From NCBI GenBank assembly GCA_913063325.1, contig CAJXYE010000007.1:1-64000 (forward strand): DNA of 64,000 bases, in the 5' to 3' direction. Within the stretch, counting starts at the first letter, position 1, and each line of letters begins with the position of its first letter. This stretch comes from an uncultured Colwellia sp. Lineage in GTDB: Bacteria; Pseudomonadota; Gammaproteobacteria; Enterobacterales; Alteromonadaceae. Positions 19,501 to 28,500 of the stretch are shown here, in pieces. The notes under the pieces are model-generated. The model worked only from the letters and a program-made list of their open reading frames with translations. It was not told the origin of the DNA and ran no database searches. Both the position numbers and the translations under genes were made by a program.

Positions 19501-19917
19501 TTATTGAGTAAAACTAATACCGGCCTTGATTAAACCATCATAAATACTCTTCATGGCCACAGTATTTTCGGTAAGCGAGTCATTCCATTTATCACGTTTA
19601 TCAAAACCGAGATCACTAATTTTAAAGTAATGATCTGTTTTTATACCGCTTTTATCCAAACACGCTTTTGTACAGCCTAGATCACAACCATCAATGGCAA
19701 TGATGGGTCGACCAGAATTAGCTAAGTCCATGATAGGTTTTACATTACCAACAACACCTGAAATACAAGACATCTCCGCAATGCCGTCACCATCAAGAGT
19801 TAATGATATATTATGCGCCATTTGTGCGAGGTTCGAGCAACCCGAGCAAGAGTAAACGATTGGCTTACCAGTTAGATTATCGCTATTGGTTGTAAGGGGA
19901 TTTTGTAAGTTCGACAT
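19501..19917 (-). CDS. DGC-domain putative zinc-binding protein
   Basis: The 138-residue protein has the DGC domain, named for an Asp-Gly-Cys motif. Seen here are CSGCSN near residue 24, a cysteine in EMSCISG, and DGCDLGCTKAC with three spaced cysteines. These could hold zinc or another metal. The frame opens with a GTG at 19926, but the ATG at 19917 has a strong AAGGAG eight bases ahead. It is a lone gene bracketed by two direct MITE copies, with an FNR-type box about 365 bp upstream beyond the outer copy. DGC proteins are often found with anaerobic or metal-related genes; the function is not known. Confidence 0.85.
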   Translation of the reverse strand: MSNLQNPLTTNSDNLTGKPIVYSCSGCSNLAQMAHNISLTLDGDGIAEMSCISGVVGNVKPIMDLANSGRPIIAIDGCDLGCTKACLDKSGIKTDHYFKISDLGFDKRDKWNDSLTENTVAMKSIYDGLIKAGISFTQ

Positions 19918-19988
19918 AAAAGTCACTCCTTAGTTACTTTATTCGCTATTTAGTTCGTTACCTTATTATCGAGTAACTTTATCAATAT

Positions 19989-20251
19989 ATACCCAAGCTA
20001 CTTCAAGATGTAGGATTCAGCTGGAATTAGAAACGTCTTTAGACAAGGCATTGATTGAAGAGAATGGTTATCCCTTGTCGAAATCAATAACGATGGATAA
20101 AACGTTTCTAAACCCGCCCTACGGGGGCGATTGAGCAACTCATATCCATCGTAGCGTATCTGATTAAGGGAATAACCATTAATAAAATACGCGCCTTGAT
20201 TATGAGTCGCTCAAGCGTCCTGAATCGATAATCTTGAAGTAGCTTGGGTAT
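19989..20251. mobile_element. MITE-like element, family A, copy 2
   Basis: A 263-bp element with perfect 21-bp terminal inverted repeats (19989-20009 and 20231-20251), each starting ATACCCAAGCTACTTCAAG. It shares the TIR start, GATTCAGCTGGAATTAGAAACG-type block and AACCATTAATAAAA block with copy 1. It also shares the GGCATTGATTGAAG and AAATCAATAACG core with the element at 39535-39797. It lies between the DGC gene and the FNR-type box. Confidence 0.88.
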
Positions 20252-20255
20252 GTGC

Positions 20256-20296
20256 ATTTTATCAAGTAGAAATAACGAAGAATTGATTTAGATCAA
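20256..20296 (-). promoter_or_regulatory. FNR-type box with candidate -10
   Basis: TTGATTTAGATCAA (20283-20296) fits the FNR consensus TTGAT-N4-ATCAA exactly. On the minus strand a TAAAAT hexamer (20261-20256) lies 31 bp from the box centre, the spacing of class II FNR promoters, which predicts a transcript start near 20248. The next gene in that direction is the DGC gene, reached through MITE copy 2. The palindrome reads on both strands, so direction is inferred from the gene layout. Confidence 0.6.
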
Positions 20297-20328
20297 TGCA
20301 ACAGACAATACCCACTATGTAATTGTGG

Positions 20329-21924
20329 TTATTTGTACCAATTTGTTACTATTTGTTTTATTTTTACCATATCAAGGTGTGTGAGGCAGGCTTTACTCAC
20401 TCGCTCAATCGCTTGCTCTTCAAGTGCTTCAACACTCGGCGCTTTACTTACCTCATAACCCAACCAGTGCATAAAGAGCTGTAAAGCTTCAGGTTGGTCA
20501 AACAGCCCATGTAAATAGCAGCCTGCTATTTGTCCATCATCACTTAATAACCCCTGCTTCTCGCCCTGTATGCTAAGCAAGTGCGGCGATTTAGTCCCTT
20601 TATCAAGAAAAGTACTTTGCCCTGCATGAATTTCATAGCCCTTAATCTCTACACTCTGCTGAGCTAGCTCTAAAAGGCCTGAAACATTAATCAAGGTTTT
20701 TTCAGCCTTTAACACTGTCTTCATAGCAAAATAACTGAGCCCTTTGCTTATGCCTGATTGTCCTTCTAATCCTTCAGGATCATCAATCAATTCACCTAAC
20801 ATTTGATAACCACCGCAGATGCCGATCACCTTACCTTGATAACGCAAATGCTTAGCAATATCATCATGCCAACCTCGTTGACGTAAAAAACCAAGATCGC
20901 TACGAACATTTTTACTGCCGGGCAGAATAATCAAATCACAAGCAGGAATCGCTATTTTTTCAGGACAAGTCTCACCCTCTGAGCCTTTTGCAAACAGAAA
21001 CTGGCAATCAATATTCTCATGATGGCGTAGGGCATCAAAATCAGTATGATTGCTCATATGTGGATAGACTAAAACGACAATACGTACCTTTGTTGAAGTT
21101 GATGTGCCTTCAACTGATGTTTGCTTGGTTACTAACGCATCCTCAGAGGAAATATCTAAACCATGTAAATAGGGCAAAACCCCTAACACGGGTTTGTTGG
21201 TTTTTTGTTCTAACCAAGTAAGCCCGGATTCAAGTAGTTTAATATCACCGCGAAAGCGGTTAATGACAAAACCAACCACTCTATCTTGCTCTGATTGCGA
21301 CAACAACATTAAGGTGCCTACTAATTGTGCAAAAACACCACCTTTATCAATATCGGCGATAATTAAAACCGGGCAATCAACCGCTTCAGCAAAGCCCATA
21401 TTGGCAATATCACCTTCGCGTAAATTTATTTCTGCAGGACTGCCTGCCCCTTCAACGATGACTAAATCATATTGCTGAATTAACCGCTGATGCGAGCTAA
21501 GTACAGCTTGCATAGCCACTTTTTTGTAATCTTGGTACTCACTGGCCTCCATATTTGACGATGTTTTATGCTTAAGTGCTTTACCGTGAACAATAACTTG
21601 CGCGCCTGTATCGCTATTAGGTTTTAATAATATAGGATTGAAATCTACATCTAACGCTAAGCGAGCGGCTTTAGCTTGCAGCGCTTGTGCTCGACCAATT
21701 TCACCACCACAAGGAGTAACAGCACTATTCAGCGCCATATTTTGCGGCTTAAAAGGTGCCACTTTAACGTGCAAATCAGAAAACACACGGCATAAGCCTG
21801 CCACTAAAGTCGTTTTCCCCGCATCAGATGTTGTTCCCTGTATCATCAAGGTATTACTTTTACCTGATTGCGCTATCTCAAAAGAGCTTTGCGTAACCTG
21901 GGCGTTATTTTTCTTAGTTTTCAC
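20329..21924 (-). CDS. cobQ: Cobyric acid synthase CobQ/CbiP
   Basis: CobQ amidates adenosylcobyrinic acid a,c-diamide at four side chains using glutamine and ATP, giving adenosylcobyric acid. The 531-residue product has the N-terminal P-loop-like [14 protein letters not shown], the dethiobiotin-synthetase-like core, and a C-terminal class I glutamine amidotransferase domain with catalytic C370 in [10 protein letters not shown] and a histidine in CYLHGLFD. The frame opens at 21954, but the GTG at 21924 has GAGGA well placed and gives a 1-bp gap from the cobC stop. It is last in the cob operon. Confidence 0.94.
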   Translation of the reverse strand: MKTKKNNAQVTQSSFEIAQSGKSNTLMIQGTTSDAGKTTLVAGLCRVFSDLHVKVAPFKPQNMALNSAVTPCGGEIGRAQALQAKAARLALDVDFNPILLKPNSDTGAQVIVHGKALKHKTSSNMEASEYQDYKKVAMQAVLSSHQRLIQQYDLVIVEGAGSPAEINLREGDIANMGFAEAVDCPVLIIADIDKGGVFAQLVGTLMLLSQSEQDRVVGFVINRFRGDIKLLESGLTWLEQKTNKPVLGVLPYLHGLDISSEDALVTKQTSVEGTSTSTKVRIVVLVYPHMSNHTDFDALRHHENIDCQFLFAKGSEGETCPEKIAIPACDLIILPGSKNVRSDLGFLRQRGWHDDIAKHLRYQGKVIGICGGYQMLGELIDDPEGLEGQSGISKGLSYFAMKTVLKAEKTLINVSGLLELAQQSVEIKGYEIHAGQSTFLDKGTKSPHLLSIQGEKQGLLSDDGQIAGCYLHGLFDQPEALQLFMHWLGYEVSKAPSVEALEEQAIERVSKACLTHLDMVKIKQIVTNWYK

Positions 21925-21925
21925 T

Positions 21926-22642
21926 TTATAAGTCCTCAAGAAATGGCATAGCAATGCTAGTCACTTGTTGGTTTAGTTGATCATCTTGATAAGGCTGACT
22001 AATAACAATACGAGACATACTGCCATGACCAATCTTTAGTTTCTGATGCCAGCTAGATTTTTGCCAATCTAGCTGTAATATATGCGCTAAGATCATACGA
22101 ATAACGCCGCCGTGCACAACAACTAAAATCCGTCTAGGTGTATGTAATTCTCTTTGCTGCGATAAAACTATAACCTGCTGTTCTATTAGTCTGTGCCAAG
22201 CGTTTTTCACTCGGTGATAGAAATCTGATAATGCTTCCGCATCGGGTAATACTATGTCAGCAGGTGTTTGTAAAAAGGCTTCAAGTTGTGACCAACACAG
22301 CTCAGTTTCGATTTCACCGTATTGCTCAGTTTTAGCAGAGGTCTCGTTGAAATAAAGATCATCGAAGGCAACACCATCAAAGCAACCGAAATTCATTTCA
22401 TGTAAATCGAGTGATATCTCTAACGGTAAGTTACACCTAGCTGAAAACTCTTTAGCTAGCAGCTGACATCGTTTTAAAGGTGAGCAAACAATACTGTGAT
22501 AAGCCTTATTGGTTTGTTGTTGGGAAACTAAGCGCTCAAGTAAACGTGCATTTTCTACCATGTTCGGCGTCACATCAGTACAGCCATATAAAGCAGGTTT
22601 ACCCTTGACTTTAACATGTCTTATTAAGTCAATTTCAAGCAT
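21926..22642 (-). CDS. cobC: Histidine phosphatase, probable alpha-ribazole phosphatase CobC
   Basis: The 238-residue protein belongs to the phosphoglycerate-mutase-like histidine phosphatases. The phospho-accepting histidine is in LIRH (H9), followed by SPLKRC near residue 54, the acidic loop [10 protein letters not shown] and a second histidine in [14 protein letters not shown] replaces the commoner RHG. In this cob operon the likely job is removal of phosphate from alpha-ribazole 5'-phosphate or cobalamin 5'-phosphate. The general family is firm, the substrate is inferred from context. It lies 14 bp after cobU. Confidence 0.87.
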   Translation of the reverse strand: MLEIDLIRHVKVKGKPALYGCTDVTPNMVENARLLERLVSQQQTNKAYHSIVCSPLKRCQLLAKEFSARCNLPLEISLDLHEMNFGCFDGVAFDDLYFNETSAKTEQYGEIETELCWSQLEAFLQTPADIVLPDAEALSDFYHRVKNAWHRLIEQQVIVLSQQRELHTPRRILVVVHGGVIRMILAHILQLDWQKSSWHQKLKIGHGSMSRIVISQPYQDDQLNQQVTSIAMPFLEDL

Positions 22643-22656
22643 GAAAAACCATTTTA

Positions 22657-23208
22657 TTACTCATCAGTATTTTTAATACGAAGGGGAATACCTGCGGTAA
22701 CCAAAGTCACTTTATCGGCAACTTCTGCAACCTTTTGATTTAACCAACCACAATAATCAACGTATAAACGAGTAGATTCACCCATAGGGATCACACCTAA
22801 GCCAATCTCATTACTGACAATAACGAGATCACCGGTGCTAGACATCAAACTGACAATTAACTTATCGATTTGGGTTTGCAAGTGCTGACTTTGCTCAGGT
22901 CTACTGGCTTCATCAACAGCATAAAGTTGATTATTTAACCACAGGGTCAAACAATCGAGTAAATAAACACTATTTTTATCAAGATCAGTAAGCTGTTCAG
23001 CAAGGGCTAATGGACATTCAATTAATTGCCAGTTATCACCTCTATCATATTGATGTTTACTGATCCTACTGTCCATCTCTGTATCAATAACGGTTGCCGT
23101 GGCAATATATACCAGCTGCTTATCCTTAATTTCGGCTAACGCGCTTGTTTGTTGCTCTGCAAATCTTGACTTACCTGATCGAGCACCGCCTAAAACAAAA
23201 TGAATCAC
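22657..23208 (-). CDS. cobU: Adenosylcobinamide kinase/guanylyltransferase CobU
   Basis: CobU phosphorylates adenosylcobinamide and transfers GMP to it. The 183-residue sequence has the P-loop GGARSGKS at residues 7-14, the YIATATVIDTEMDSRISKHQ segment holding the guanylylated histidine region, LLDCLTLWLNN and VSNEIGLGVIP. All are family hallmarks and the length is normal. Its start overlaps the cobS stop by four bases, so translation is coupled. Confidence 0.95.
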   Translation of the reverse strand: MIHFVLGGARSGKSRFAEQQTSALAEIKDKQLVYIATATVIDTEMDSRISKHQYDRGDNWQLIECPLALAEQLTDLDKNSVYLLDCLTLWLNNQLYAVDEASRPEQSQHLQTQIDKLIVSLMSSTGDLVIVSNEIGLGVIPMGESTRLYVDYCGWLNQKVAEVADKVTLVTAGIPLRIKNTDE

Positions 23209-24047
23209 CCTGAAACTCCGCTAAAATTGAGTCCTGTATAAGTATTATTACTGAGGTAGGAAACGAGCGTCAGATAAATAATCAGCTCAGAAATCTGCTG
23301 TCCCGCACCTAAACAGTCCCCGGTAAACCCGCCAATTTTTGACATAAGCCACTGTTTAAATAGCCAGCGAAAAATAAATAAAATACTCAGTAAAGAAAAG
23401 ATGACTTCACTTGAATAAAAAATCAGTGGCGCGACACCTATTAATAGTAAAGTTGCTAATTCTGAAAAAGATTGAGCTTGCGCTAAGGGTTTACTTTTAC
23501 TTTGCTCAATATCACTGACATAGGGCATAGCTGAAATTAAGCTACCAGCAATCGCTCTAGATAACATTTCTGCCAGTACAATAGCTAAAAGTAAGTGATT
23601 ACTATCTTGATTAGCGAGCTCTACCAATAGTGTAAATTTTAATAATAAAGTAATGATTAAGGTAACCGCACCATAAGTACCGATACGGCTATCCTTCATA
23701 ATAGTCAATCGCTTTTCTATGGTGAATGCCCCGCCTATGCCATCAGCCATATCAGCTAAACCATCTTCATGAAAAGCGCCTGTTAACAGTAAACTGACCC
23801 CCATCATTAACAATATAGAAATATTGGCGGGTAAAAAGGTACTAAAAGTAAGGTAACTTAACGCCAGTAGTAACCCTGTGACTAATCCCACTAGAGAGAA
23901 GTATCTGTTTGCTTTATTTAACAATGACTCTGAGTAATGCATTGTTTTGGGGACAGGTAAACGGGTAAAAAAGCTTAACGCCAAATAAAATAAATTCAGT
24001 TGAGTTTTCACCTTCTCTTTTAACGACTCTCTTGCCTCTGCAATCAT
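23205..24047 (-). CDS. cobS: Adenosylcobinamide-GDP ribazoletransferase CobS
   Basis: CobS joins adenosylcobinamide-GDP to alpha-ribazole (phosphate) in the inner membrane, the last assembly step of cobalamin. The 280-residue protein has about seven hydrophobic helices. The conserved acidic motif GAFHEDGLADMADGIGG (about residues 91-107) and KDSRIGTYGA are present. A second motif, GGFTGDCLGAGQQISE, lies near the C-terminus. Its ends overlap both neighbours by four bases, so cobT-cobS-cobU are translationally coupled. Confidence 0.95.
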   Translation of the reverse strand: MIAEARESLKEKVKTQLNLFYLALSFFTRLPVPKTMHYSESLLNKANRYFSLVGLVTGLLLALSYLTFSTFLPANISILLMMGVSLLLTGAFHEDGLADMADGIGGAFTIEKRLTIMKDSRIGTYGAVTLIITLLLKFTLLVELANQDSNHLLLAIVLAEMLSRAIAGSLISAMPYVSDIEQSKSKPLAQAQSFSELATLLLIGVAPLIFYSSEVIFSLLSILFIFRWLFKQWLMSKIGGFTGDCLGAGQQISELIIYLTLVSYLSNNTYTGLNFSGVSG

Positions 24048-25213
24048 ACTGTCACTCCAGCACTTTCAAAGCTGGCCATATTATTGTAAAAACTGGCTGA
24101 CGCTTTTATCAATGGCAAGGAAAGTGCTGCACCAGTACCTTCTCCCAAGCGAAGTCCTAAGCTCAATAACGGCTGAGAGCTAATGTCGCTAACTGTTTGT
24201 GCTGCCATCAGCTCCTCAAGTAAAGATTGATGTGCCTTTTCTTGAGATACGTGAGAGAAAATAAGGTAATTGGCGACATTTTTATTTAAGCGGTGCGCCA
24301 CTAGCGCAGCGACAGTGACAATAAAACCATCAATAACTACGGGTATACTCAGCGATGCTGCTGACAATATAGCGGAAACCATTTGTACTATTTCAAAACC
24401 GCCTAACTCAGCTAGGAGCATTAAAACTTCTTTTTGAGTTAAATTAAGAGTATCGCTGTCAAGTGAGCTAATTCTTTGTAATGCTTTTTCAATAAGCGCT
24501 ACTTTTTTATCTAATTGTTCATCGGTAATGCCGGTACCTCGACCCACACACTCATCAACACTAAATGAAGTTAATGCTGACATTAATGCGGCGGCAGAGC
24601 TGGTATTGGCAATGCCCATTTCACCTAATAGTAATAACTCCACACCTTGCTCAACTTTTGTCTTAATTAGCTGTTTTGCATGCTCGAAGCCCTGCTCGAC
24701 CTGAGTGATAGACATAGCGGGTTTTTCTGAAAAATTATGGGTTCCTGCGCCAAGTCGTTGCTCAATAAGTTCAACTTTATTGACTTTATCGTCGGCCAAT
24801 AAAGGAAGCTCATCATGACTGATAGACTGTAATATGCCGCAATCAATAACCGTTAAGGCAATATCATTACTTTGGCAAAAACAATTTATAGCAGCTCCAC
24901 CATGTAAAAAGTTAAGCACCATTTGTCTAGTTACTGCACTGGGCGCAATGCTAACACTCTCTTCATTAATACCATGATCGCCTGCAAAAACTAACATAAC
25001 AGGCGCTTTTATACTGATTTGATTAACACTATCATCATCTGAACTATAACTATCAATACTAGATTTTTTTTGACGCCTTTGCTCAGTGATCAATGCAAGT
25101 TGTAAAGCTAATGGCTCTAATGCACCAAGGGCACCTAAGGGCTTAGTTTTGTTATCAATTTTAGCTTGAATAAGTGCTAAGGTATTTTTGTTCAAAGGTG
25201 AGATAGGCATCAT
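24044..25213 (-). CDS. cobT: Nicotinate-nucleotide-dimethylbenzimidazole phosphoribosyltransferase CobT
   Basis: CobT makes alpha-ribazole 5'-phosphate from 5,6-dimethylbenzimidazole and nicotinate mononucleotide. The 389-residue sequence shows the KTKPLGALGALE start, FAGDHGI, GGAAINCF, GEMGIANTSSAAAL and the catalytic glutamate in LGEGTGAALSLPL near the C-terminus. It is somewhat longer than the Salmonella enzyme, through a polar insertion after residue 50. It is first in the operon. No cobalamin riboswitch was recognised in the 240 bp upstream; an inverted repeat is there instead. Confidence 0.95.
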   Translation of the reverse strand: MMPISPLNKNTLALIQAKIDNKTKPLGALGALEPLALQLALITEQRRQKKSSIDSYSSDDDSVNQISIKAPVMLVFAGDHGINEESVSIAPSAVTRQMVLNFLHGGAAINCFCQSNDIALTVIDCGILQSISHDELPLLADDKVNKVELIEQRLGAGTHNFSEKPAMSITQVEQGFEHAKQLIKTKVEQGVELLLLGEMGIANTSSAAALMSALTSFSVDECVGRGTGITDEQLDKKVALIEKALQRISSLDSDTLNLTQKEVLMLLAELGGFEIVQMVSAILSAASLSIPVVIDGFIVTVAALVAHRLNKNVANYLIFSHVSQEKAHQSLLEELMAAQTVSDISSQPLLSLGLRLGEGTGAALSLPLIKASASFYNNMASFESAGVTV

Positions 25214-25279
25214 GAGGAATAGTCTAAAGATGTTAATGGGGGAAAAATTGGCATTATTTTAAGCTATTAAACTGACAAA

Positions 25280-25308
25280 AACATAACTTCTTTTAGCTAA
25301 GTTATGTT
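25280..25308. repeat. Inverted repeat upstream of cobT
   Basis: AACATAACTT and AAGTTATGTT are exact complements around a nine-base loop, 67-95 bp upstream of the cobT start. On the minus strand TTTTGT follows the second arm, so it could be a weak attenuator. It could equally be an operator for a dimeric regulator. Confidence 0.5.
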
Positions 25309-25455
25309 AATGAACTTACCTTAACTGTATGTTGCATATTGTATAAATCATTAAAAGTATACTGAAAGGTGAACTAGGCAAATGTATTAAAATTCTGTAA
25401 CATCGGCAATAGAAGATTTTCACCTTAAAATTTTACGTCAGGCTGATATAGTTTT

Positions 25456-25995
25456 ATGAAATCATATACAAAGTATACCCTTATCCTTTCCAGCATACTT
25501 TTGGCAAGTTGTGTTAATCAAAACACAAAAATTGCAGAAAACATTATGCCCACCACTAATGTATGTACCAAACTAGATTTACTTAAAAGTGCTTATTACA
25601 CTGACTTTGAATCACTAAAAGAAATCAAAACATCTGGTAGGGCGAGCAACATTTGGCGAGCAAAATATCAACTATTTGGTGAAAACTGCCAAGTCTTTTC
25701 GTGGGGTGGAAAGCAGCATACCTACTCATGCCGATTAGTTGCCCCTGATGAAGAAACCGCTCAAAAATATTACCGAAATGCTAAAGAGATTACTCAGGAG
25801 TGTTTAGGTGAAGAATGGGCTTTAGAAGAAAGTAATAGAGCACATGATGACGGAATGAAAGCAAGCTTTGCTAATCATGGCGCTAAGCCAAATGAGAAGG
25901 TTACCTTTTCAACACATTTAGTACCCAGTTCAGGGTTTTTTTCAACAACTTGGACAATTTTCTATTATGTAGGTAATAGTTCACAGCCAAAATAA
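25456..25995 (+). CDS. Hypothetical lipoprotein
   Basis: The 179-residue protein has a lipoprotein signal: a basic start (MKSYTKYT), a hydrophobic stretch and the lipobox LLASC with the cysteine at residue 19. The mature part has four or five further cysteines (VCTK, ENCQVF, YSCRL, QECLGE), which could form disulfides in the periplasm. I do not recognise the family. It stands alone between the cob operon (divergent) and pilU (convergent), without evident operon partners. Confidence 0.7.
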   Translation: MKSYTKYTLILSSILLASCVNQNTKIAENIMPTTNVCTKLDLLKSAYYTDFESLKEIKTSGRASNIWRAKYQLFGENCQVFSWGGKQHTYSCRLVAPDEETAQKYYRNAKEITQECLGEEWALEESNRAHDDGMKASFANHGAKPNEKVTFSTHLVPSSGFFSTTWTIFYYVGNSSQPK

Positions 25996-26090
25996 AAAGC
26001 ATTAATGAACCGACATTTCATTGCCTTTTATAACTTTACCTCTTGCTTTTAATAGATTCAATTTTTGCTTTGTTTTTTGAAAGCTAGAAA

Positions 26091-26132
26091 CTAAAAAGCT
26101 GATAATGATTATTAAGCGTCATTATCAGCTTT
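26091..26132 (-). terminator. Terminator of the pilT-pilU unit
   Basis: AAAGCTGATAATGA pairs perfectly over 14 bp with TCATTATCAGCTTT. On the minus strand it is followed by TTTTT. It lies 24 bp after the pilU stop and may also slow plus-strand transcripts from the lipoprotein gene. Confidence 0.88.
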
Positions 26133-26155
26133 GAACATTGACTATCTACTATCGA

Positions 26156-27283
26156 TTAATTTTCGTCAGGCTCAAACCCATCTAATGTTACGCCGGATAA
26201 TCTCCCCGTCCCACCTTGATCATTACTACGCAATTTAATCATTAGACGTAGATCATTTGGCGAATCGGCATGATGCAATGCATCTGCATAAGTAATCACA
26301 CCCTGCTGATAATGCTTAAATAATGCTTGGTCAAAAGTTTGCATACCCAACTCATTTGACTTTTCCATCACTTCTTTAATACTGCCCACATCACCTTTTT
26401 TTATTAGTTCACTGATAAAAGGTGAGTTGAGTAAAATTTCAATGGCTGCAACACGGCTATGGCCATCTTTTGTCGGTACAAGTTGCTGAGCAATAATACC
26501 ACGTAAATTTAGCGCTAAATCAAATAACAATTTACCATGTTGGTCCGCAGGAACTAAATGCATAATACGGTCAATGGCTTGGTTCGCATTATTAGCATGC
26601 AAAGTAGCAATACATAAATGACCTGTTTCAGCAAAACTTAAGGCGTGCTCCATTATCTCTTGGTTTCTGATTTCCCCAATTAAAATAACGTCTGGTGCCT
26701 GACGTAATGAGCTTTGCAGTGCCGCATCAAACGATTCAGTATCTAAACCTACTTCTCGTTGAGTGATCATACTTTTTCCGTGCTCATGAACAAATTCTAC
26801 CGGGTCTTCAATAGTTAAAATATGACCTGGTGAGTTACGATTTCGATAACCTATCAATGATGCCATAGAGGTAGACTTACCTGTACCTGTACCACCAACA
26901 AATAGCACTAAGCCACGTTTAGACATAACAACATCTTTTAAAATAGCCGGTAAACCAAGGTCGTCAACATCCGGAATTTCTGTGACAATACGTCGACAAA
27001 CCATACCGGCCATATCTCGTTGCCAAAAAGCAGAAATACGAAAACGGCCAATGCCTTCTATTTCAATAGCAAAGTTACATTCTTTTTCGTTATTAAATTG
27101 CTTCTTTTGCTTCTCATTCATGGCGTCATACACTAGCGCCAATGATTCTTCAGCAGTTAATACCACATCATCAATGGGCTGTAACTCGCCATTAATTTTT
27201 GCGCTTACTGCCAGTTTAGCCGTAACAAACATATCAGAGGCGTCTTGTTTTACCATCCTTTCTAATAATTCATGAAGTCTCAT
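26156..27283 (-). CDS. pilU: Type IV pilus retraction ATPase PilU
   Basis: PilU is a PilT-like hexameric ATPase that assists type IV pilus retraction and twitching. The 375-residue sequence has Walker A GGTGTGKST near residue 131, the Asp box EDPVEFVHEHG, Walker B VILIGEIRN and the His box ETGHLCIATLHANN. An N-terminal PAS-like domain and an extended C-terminal tail (GGTGRLSGVTLDGFEPDEN) distinguish PilU from PilT. It follows pilT by 47 bp, the usual pilT-pilU order. Confidence 0.93.
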   Translation of the reverse strand: MRLHELLERMVKQDASDMFVTAKLAVSAKINGELQPIDDVVLTAEESLALVYDAMNEKQKKQFNNEKECNFAIEIEGIGRFRISAFWQRDMAGMVCRRIVTEIPDVDDLGLPAILKDVVMSKRGLVLFVGGTGTGKSTSMASLIGYRNRNSPGHILTIEDPVEFVHEHGKSMITQREVGLDTESFDAALQSSLRQAPDVILIGEIRNQEIMEHALSFAETGHLCIATLHANNANQAIDRIMHLVPADQHGKLLFDLALNLRGIIAQQLVPTKDGHSRVAAIEILLNSPFISELIKKGDVGSIKEVMEKSNELGMQTFDQALFKHYQQGVITYADALHHADSPNDLRLMIKLRSNDQGGTGRLSGVTLDGFEPDEN

Positions 27284-27330
27284 TTAATATCCTCTATCTA
27301 ATTCAGCGATTAACTTAAAAACACCCATTG

Positions 27331-28374
27331 TTAAAAACCTGAAAATTGATTTTTATCAACCGCTTTTTCCATCGCATCTTGTTTGGTGATCATGCCTCGG
27401 TTAACCAAATTTTGCAGACATTGATCCATCGTTTGCATGCCATGTTGCATACCGGTTTGAATAGCTGAATACATTTGCGCAATTTTATCTTCGCGGATCA
27501 GGTTACGAATCGCAGGCACACCAATCATAATTTCATGAGCAGCTACTCGCCCACCACCCACTTTTTTAATTAAGCATTGTGAGATTACTGCGCGAAGTGA
27601 CTCTGATAACATAGATCGAACCATTGATTTTTCTTCGCCAGGAAAGACATCAATAATACGGTCAATAGTTTTTGGTGCCGAGGTGGTATGCAAGGTGCCA
27701 AAAACTAAGTGACCCGTTTCTGCTGCCGTCATCGCTAAGCGAATGGTTTCTAAATCTCGCATTTCACCAACAAGAATAACATCAGGGTCTTCACGTAAAG
27801 CTGACCGTAATGCTGCTGAAAAACTTAAGGTATCGCGATGTACTTCTCGTTGGTTGATAAGACATTTTTTATTCTCATGGACAAATTCTATTGGGTCTTC
27901 AATAGTTAAAATATGATCGTGTTTGTGATCGTTAATATAATCAACCATGGCTGCTAGCGTTGTTGACTTACCAGAGCCTGTCGGCCCAGTCACTAAAACT
28001 AAACCGCGTGGCGTGTCTGAAATTTCACGAAATATATCAGGGCAGCCTAAGTCATCAAGGGAAAGAATTTTACTTGGAATAGTACGAAACACTGCCGCTG
28101 GGCCACGATTTTGGTTAAAAGCATTCACCCTGAAGCGTGCTAAATTAGGCACTTCAAAAGAGAAATCAACCTCTAAATTTTCTTCATATTCTTTACGCTG
28201 ACGATCATTCATGATGTCATACACTAAAGCGTTAACATCTTTAGCATCAAAGGCTGGTATATTGAGTTTACGTACATCACCATCAACACGAATAGACGGC
28301 GGAGTACCCGTTGATAAATGTAAATCTGATGCGTTATGTTGCACACTAAATGCAAGTAGTTCGGTAATATCCAT
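27331..28374 (-). CDS. pilT: Type IV pilus retraction ATPase PilT
   Basis: PilT powers depolymerisation of type IV pili at the inner membrane. The 347-residue protein opens MDITELLAFSVQHNASDLHLS. It has Walker A GPTGSGKSTT near residue 131, EDPIEFVHENKK, Walker B VILVGEMRD, the His box ETGHLVFGTLHT and the C-terminal AIRNLIREDKI retraction motif. Length is the family norm. It is divergent from yggS across 126 bp, the standard gammaproteobacterial layout. Confidence 0.95.
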   Translation of the reverse strand: MDITELLAFSVQHNASDLHLSTGTPPSIRVDGDVRKLNIPAFDAKDVNALVYDIMNDRQRKEYEENLEVDFSFEVPNLARFRVNAFNQNRGPAAVFRTIPSKILSLDDLGCPDIFREISDTPRGLVLVTGPTGSGKSTTLAAMVDYINDHKHDHILTIEDPIEFVHENKKCLINQREVHRDTLSFSAALRSALREDPDVILVGEMRDLETIRLAMTAAETGHLVFGTLHTTSAPKTIDRIIDVFPGEEKSMVRSMLSESLRAVISQCLIKKVGGGRVAAHEIMIGVPAIRNLIREDKIAQMYSAIQTGMQHGMQTMDQCLQNLVNRGMITKQDAMEKAVDKNQFSGF

Positions 28375-28500
28375 AAGAGCCTCTTTTTATAGGTTGATAA
28401 ACAATAATAATATTATCTTTTATCGGTAATTATTTAATAATGTAATAGGTTATACTAGCTAGAAAATAAGCTAAGTTAAAACAGTTCACTATAATTTCAC

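Noticed and set aside
26095-26132. Possible Fur box (GATAATGATTATTA)
   Set aside because: The Fur-like bases are one arm of a 14-bp terminator stem, and both flanking genes converge here, so no promoter is expected.
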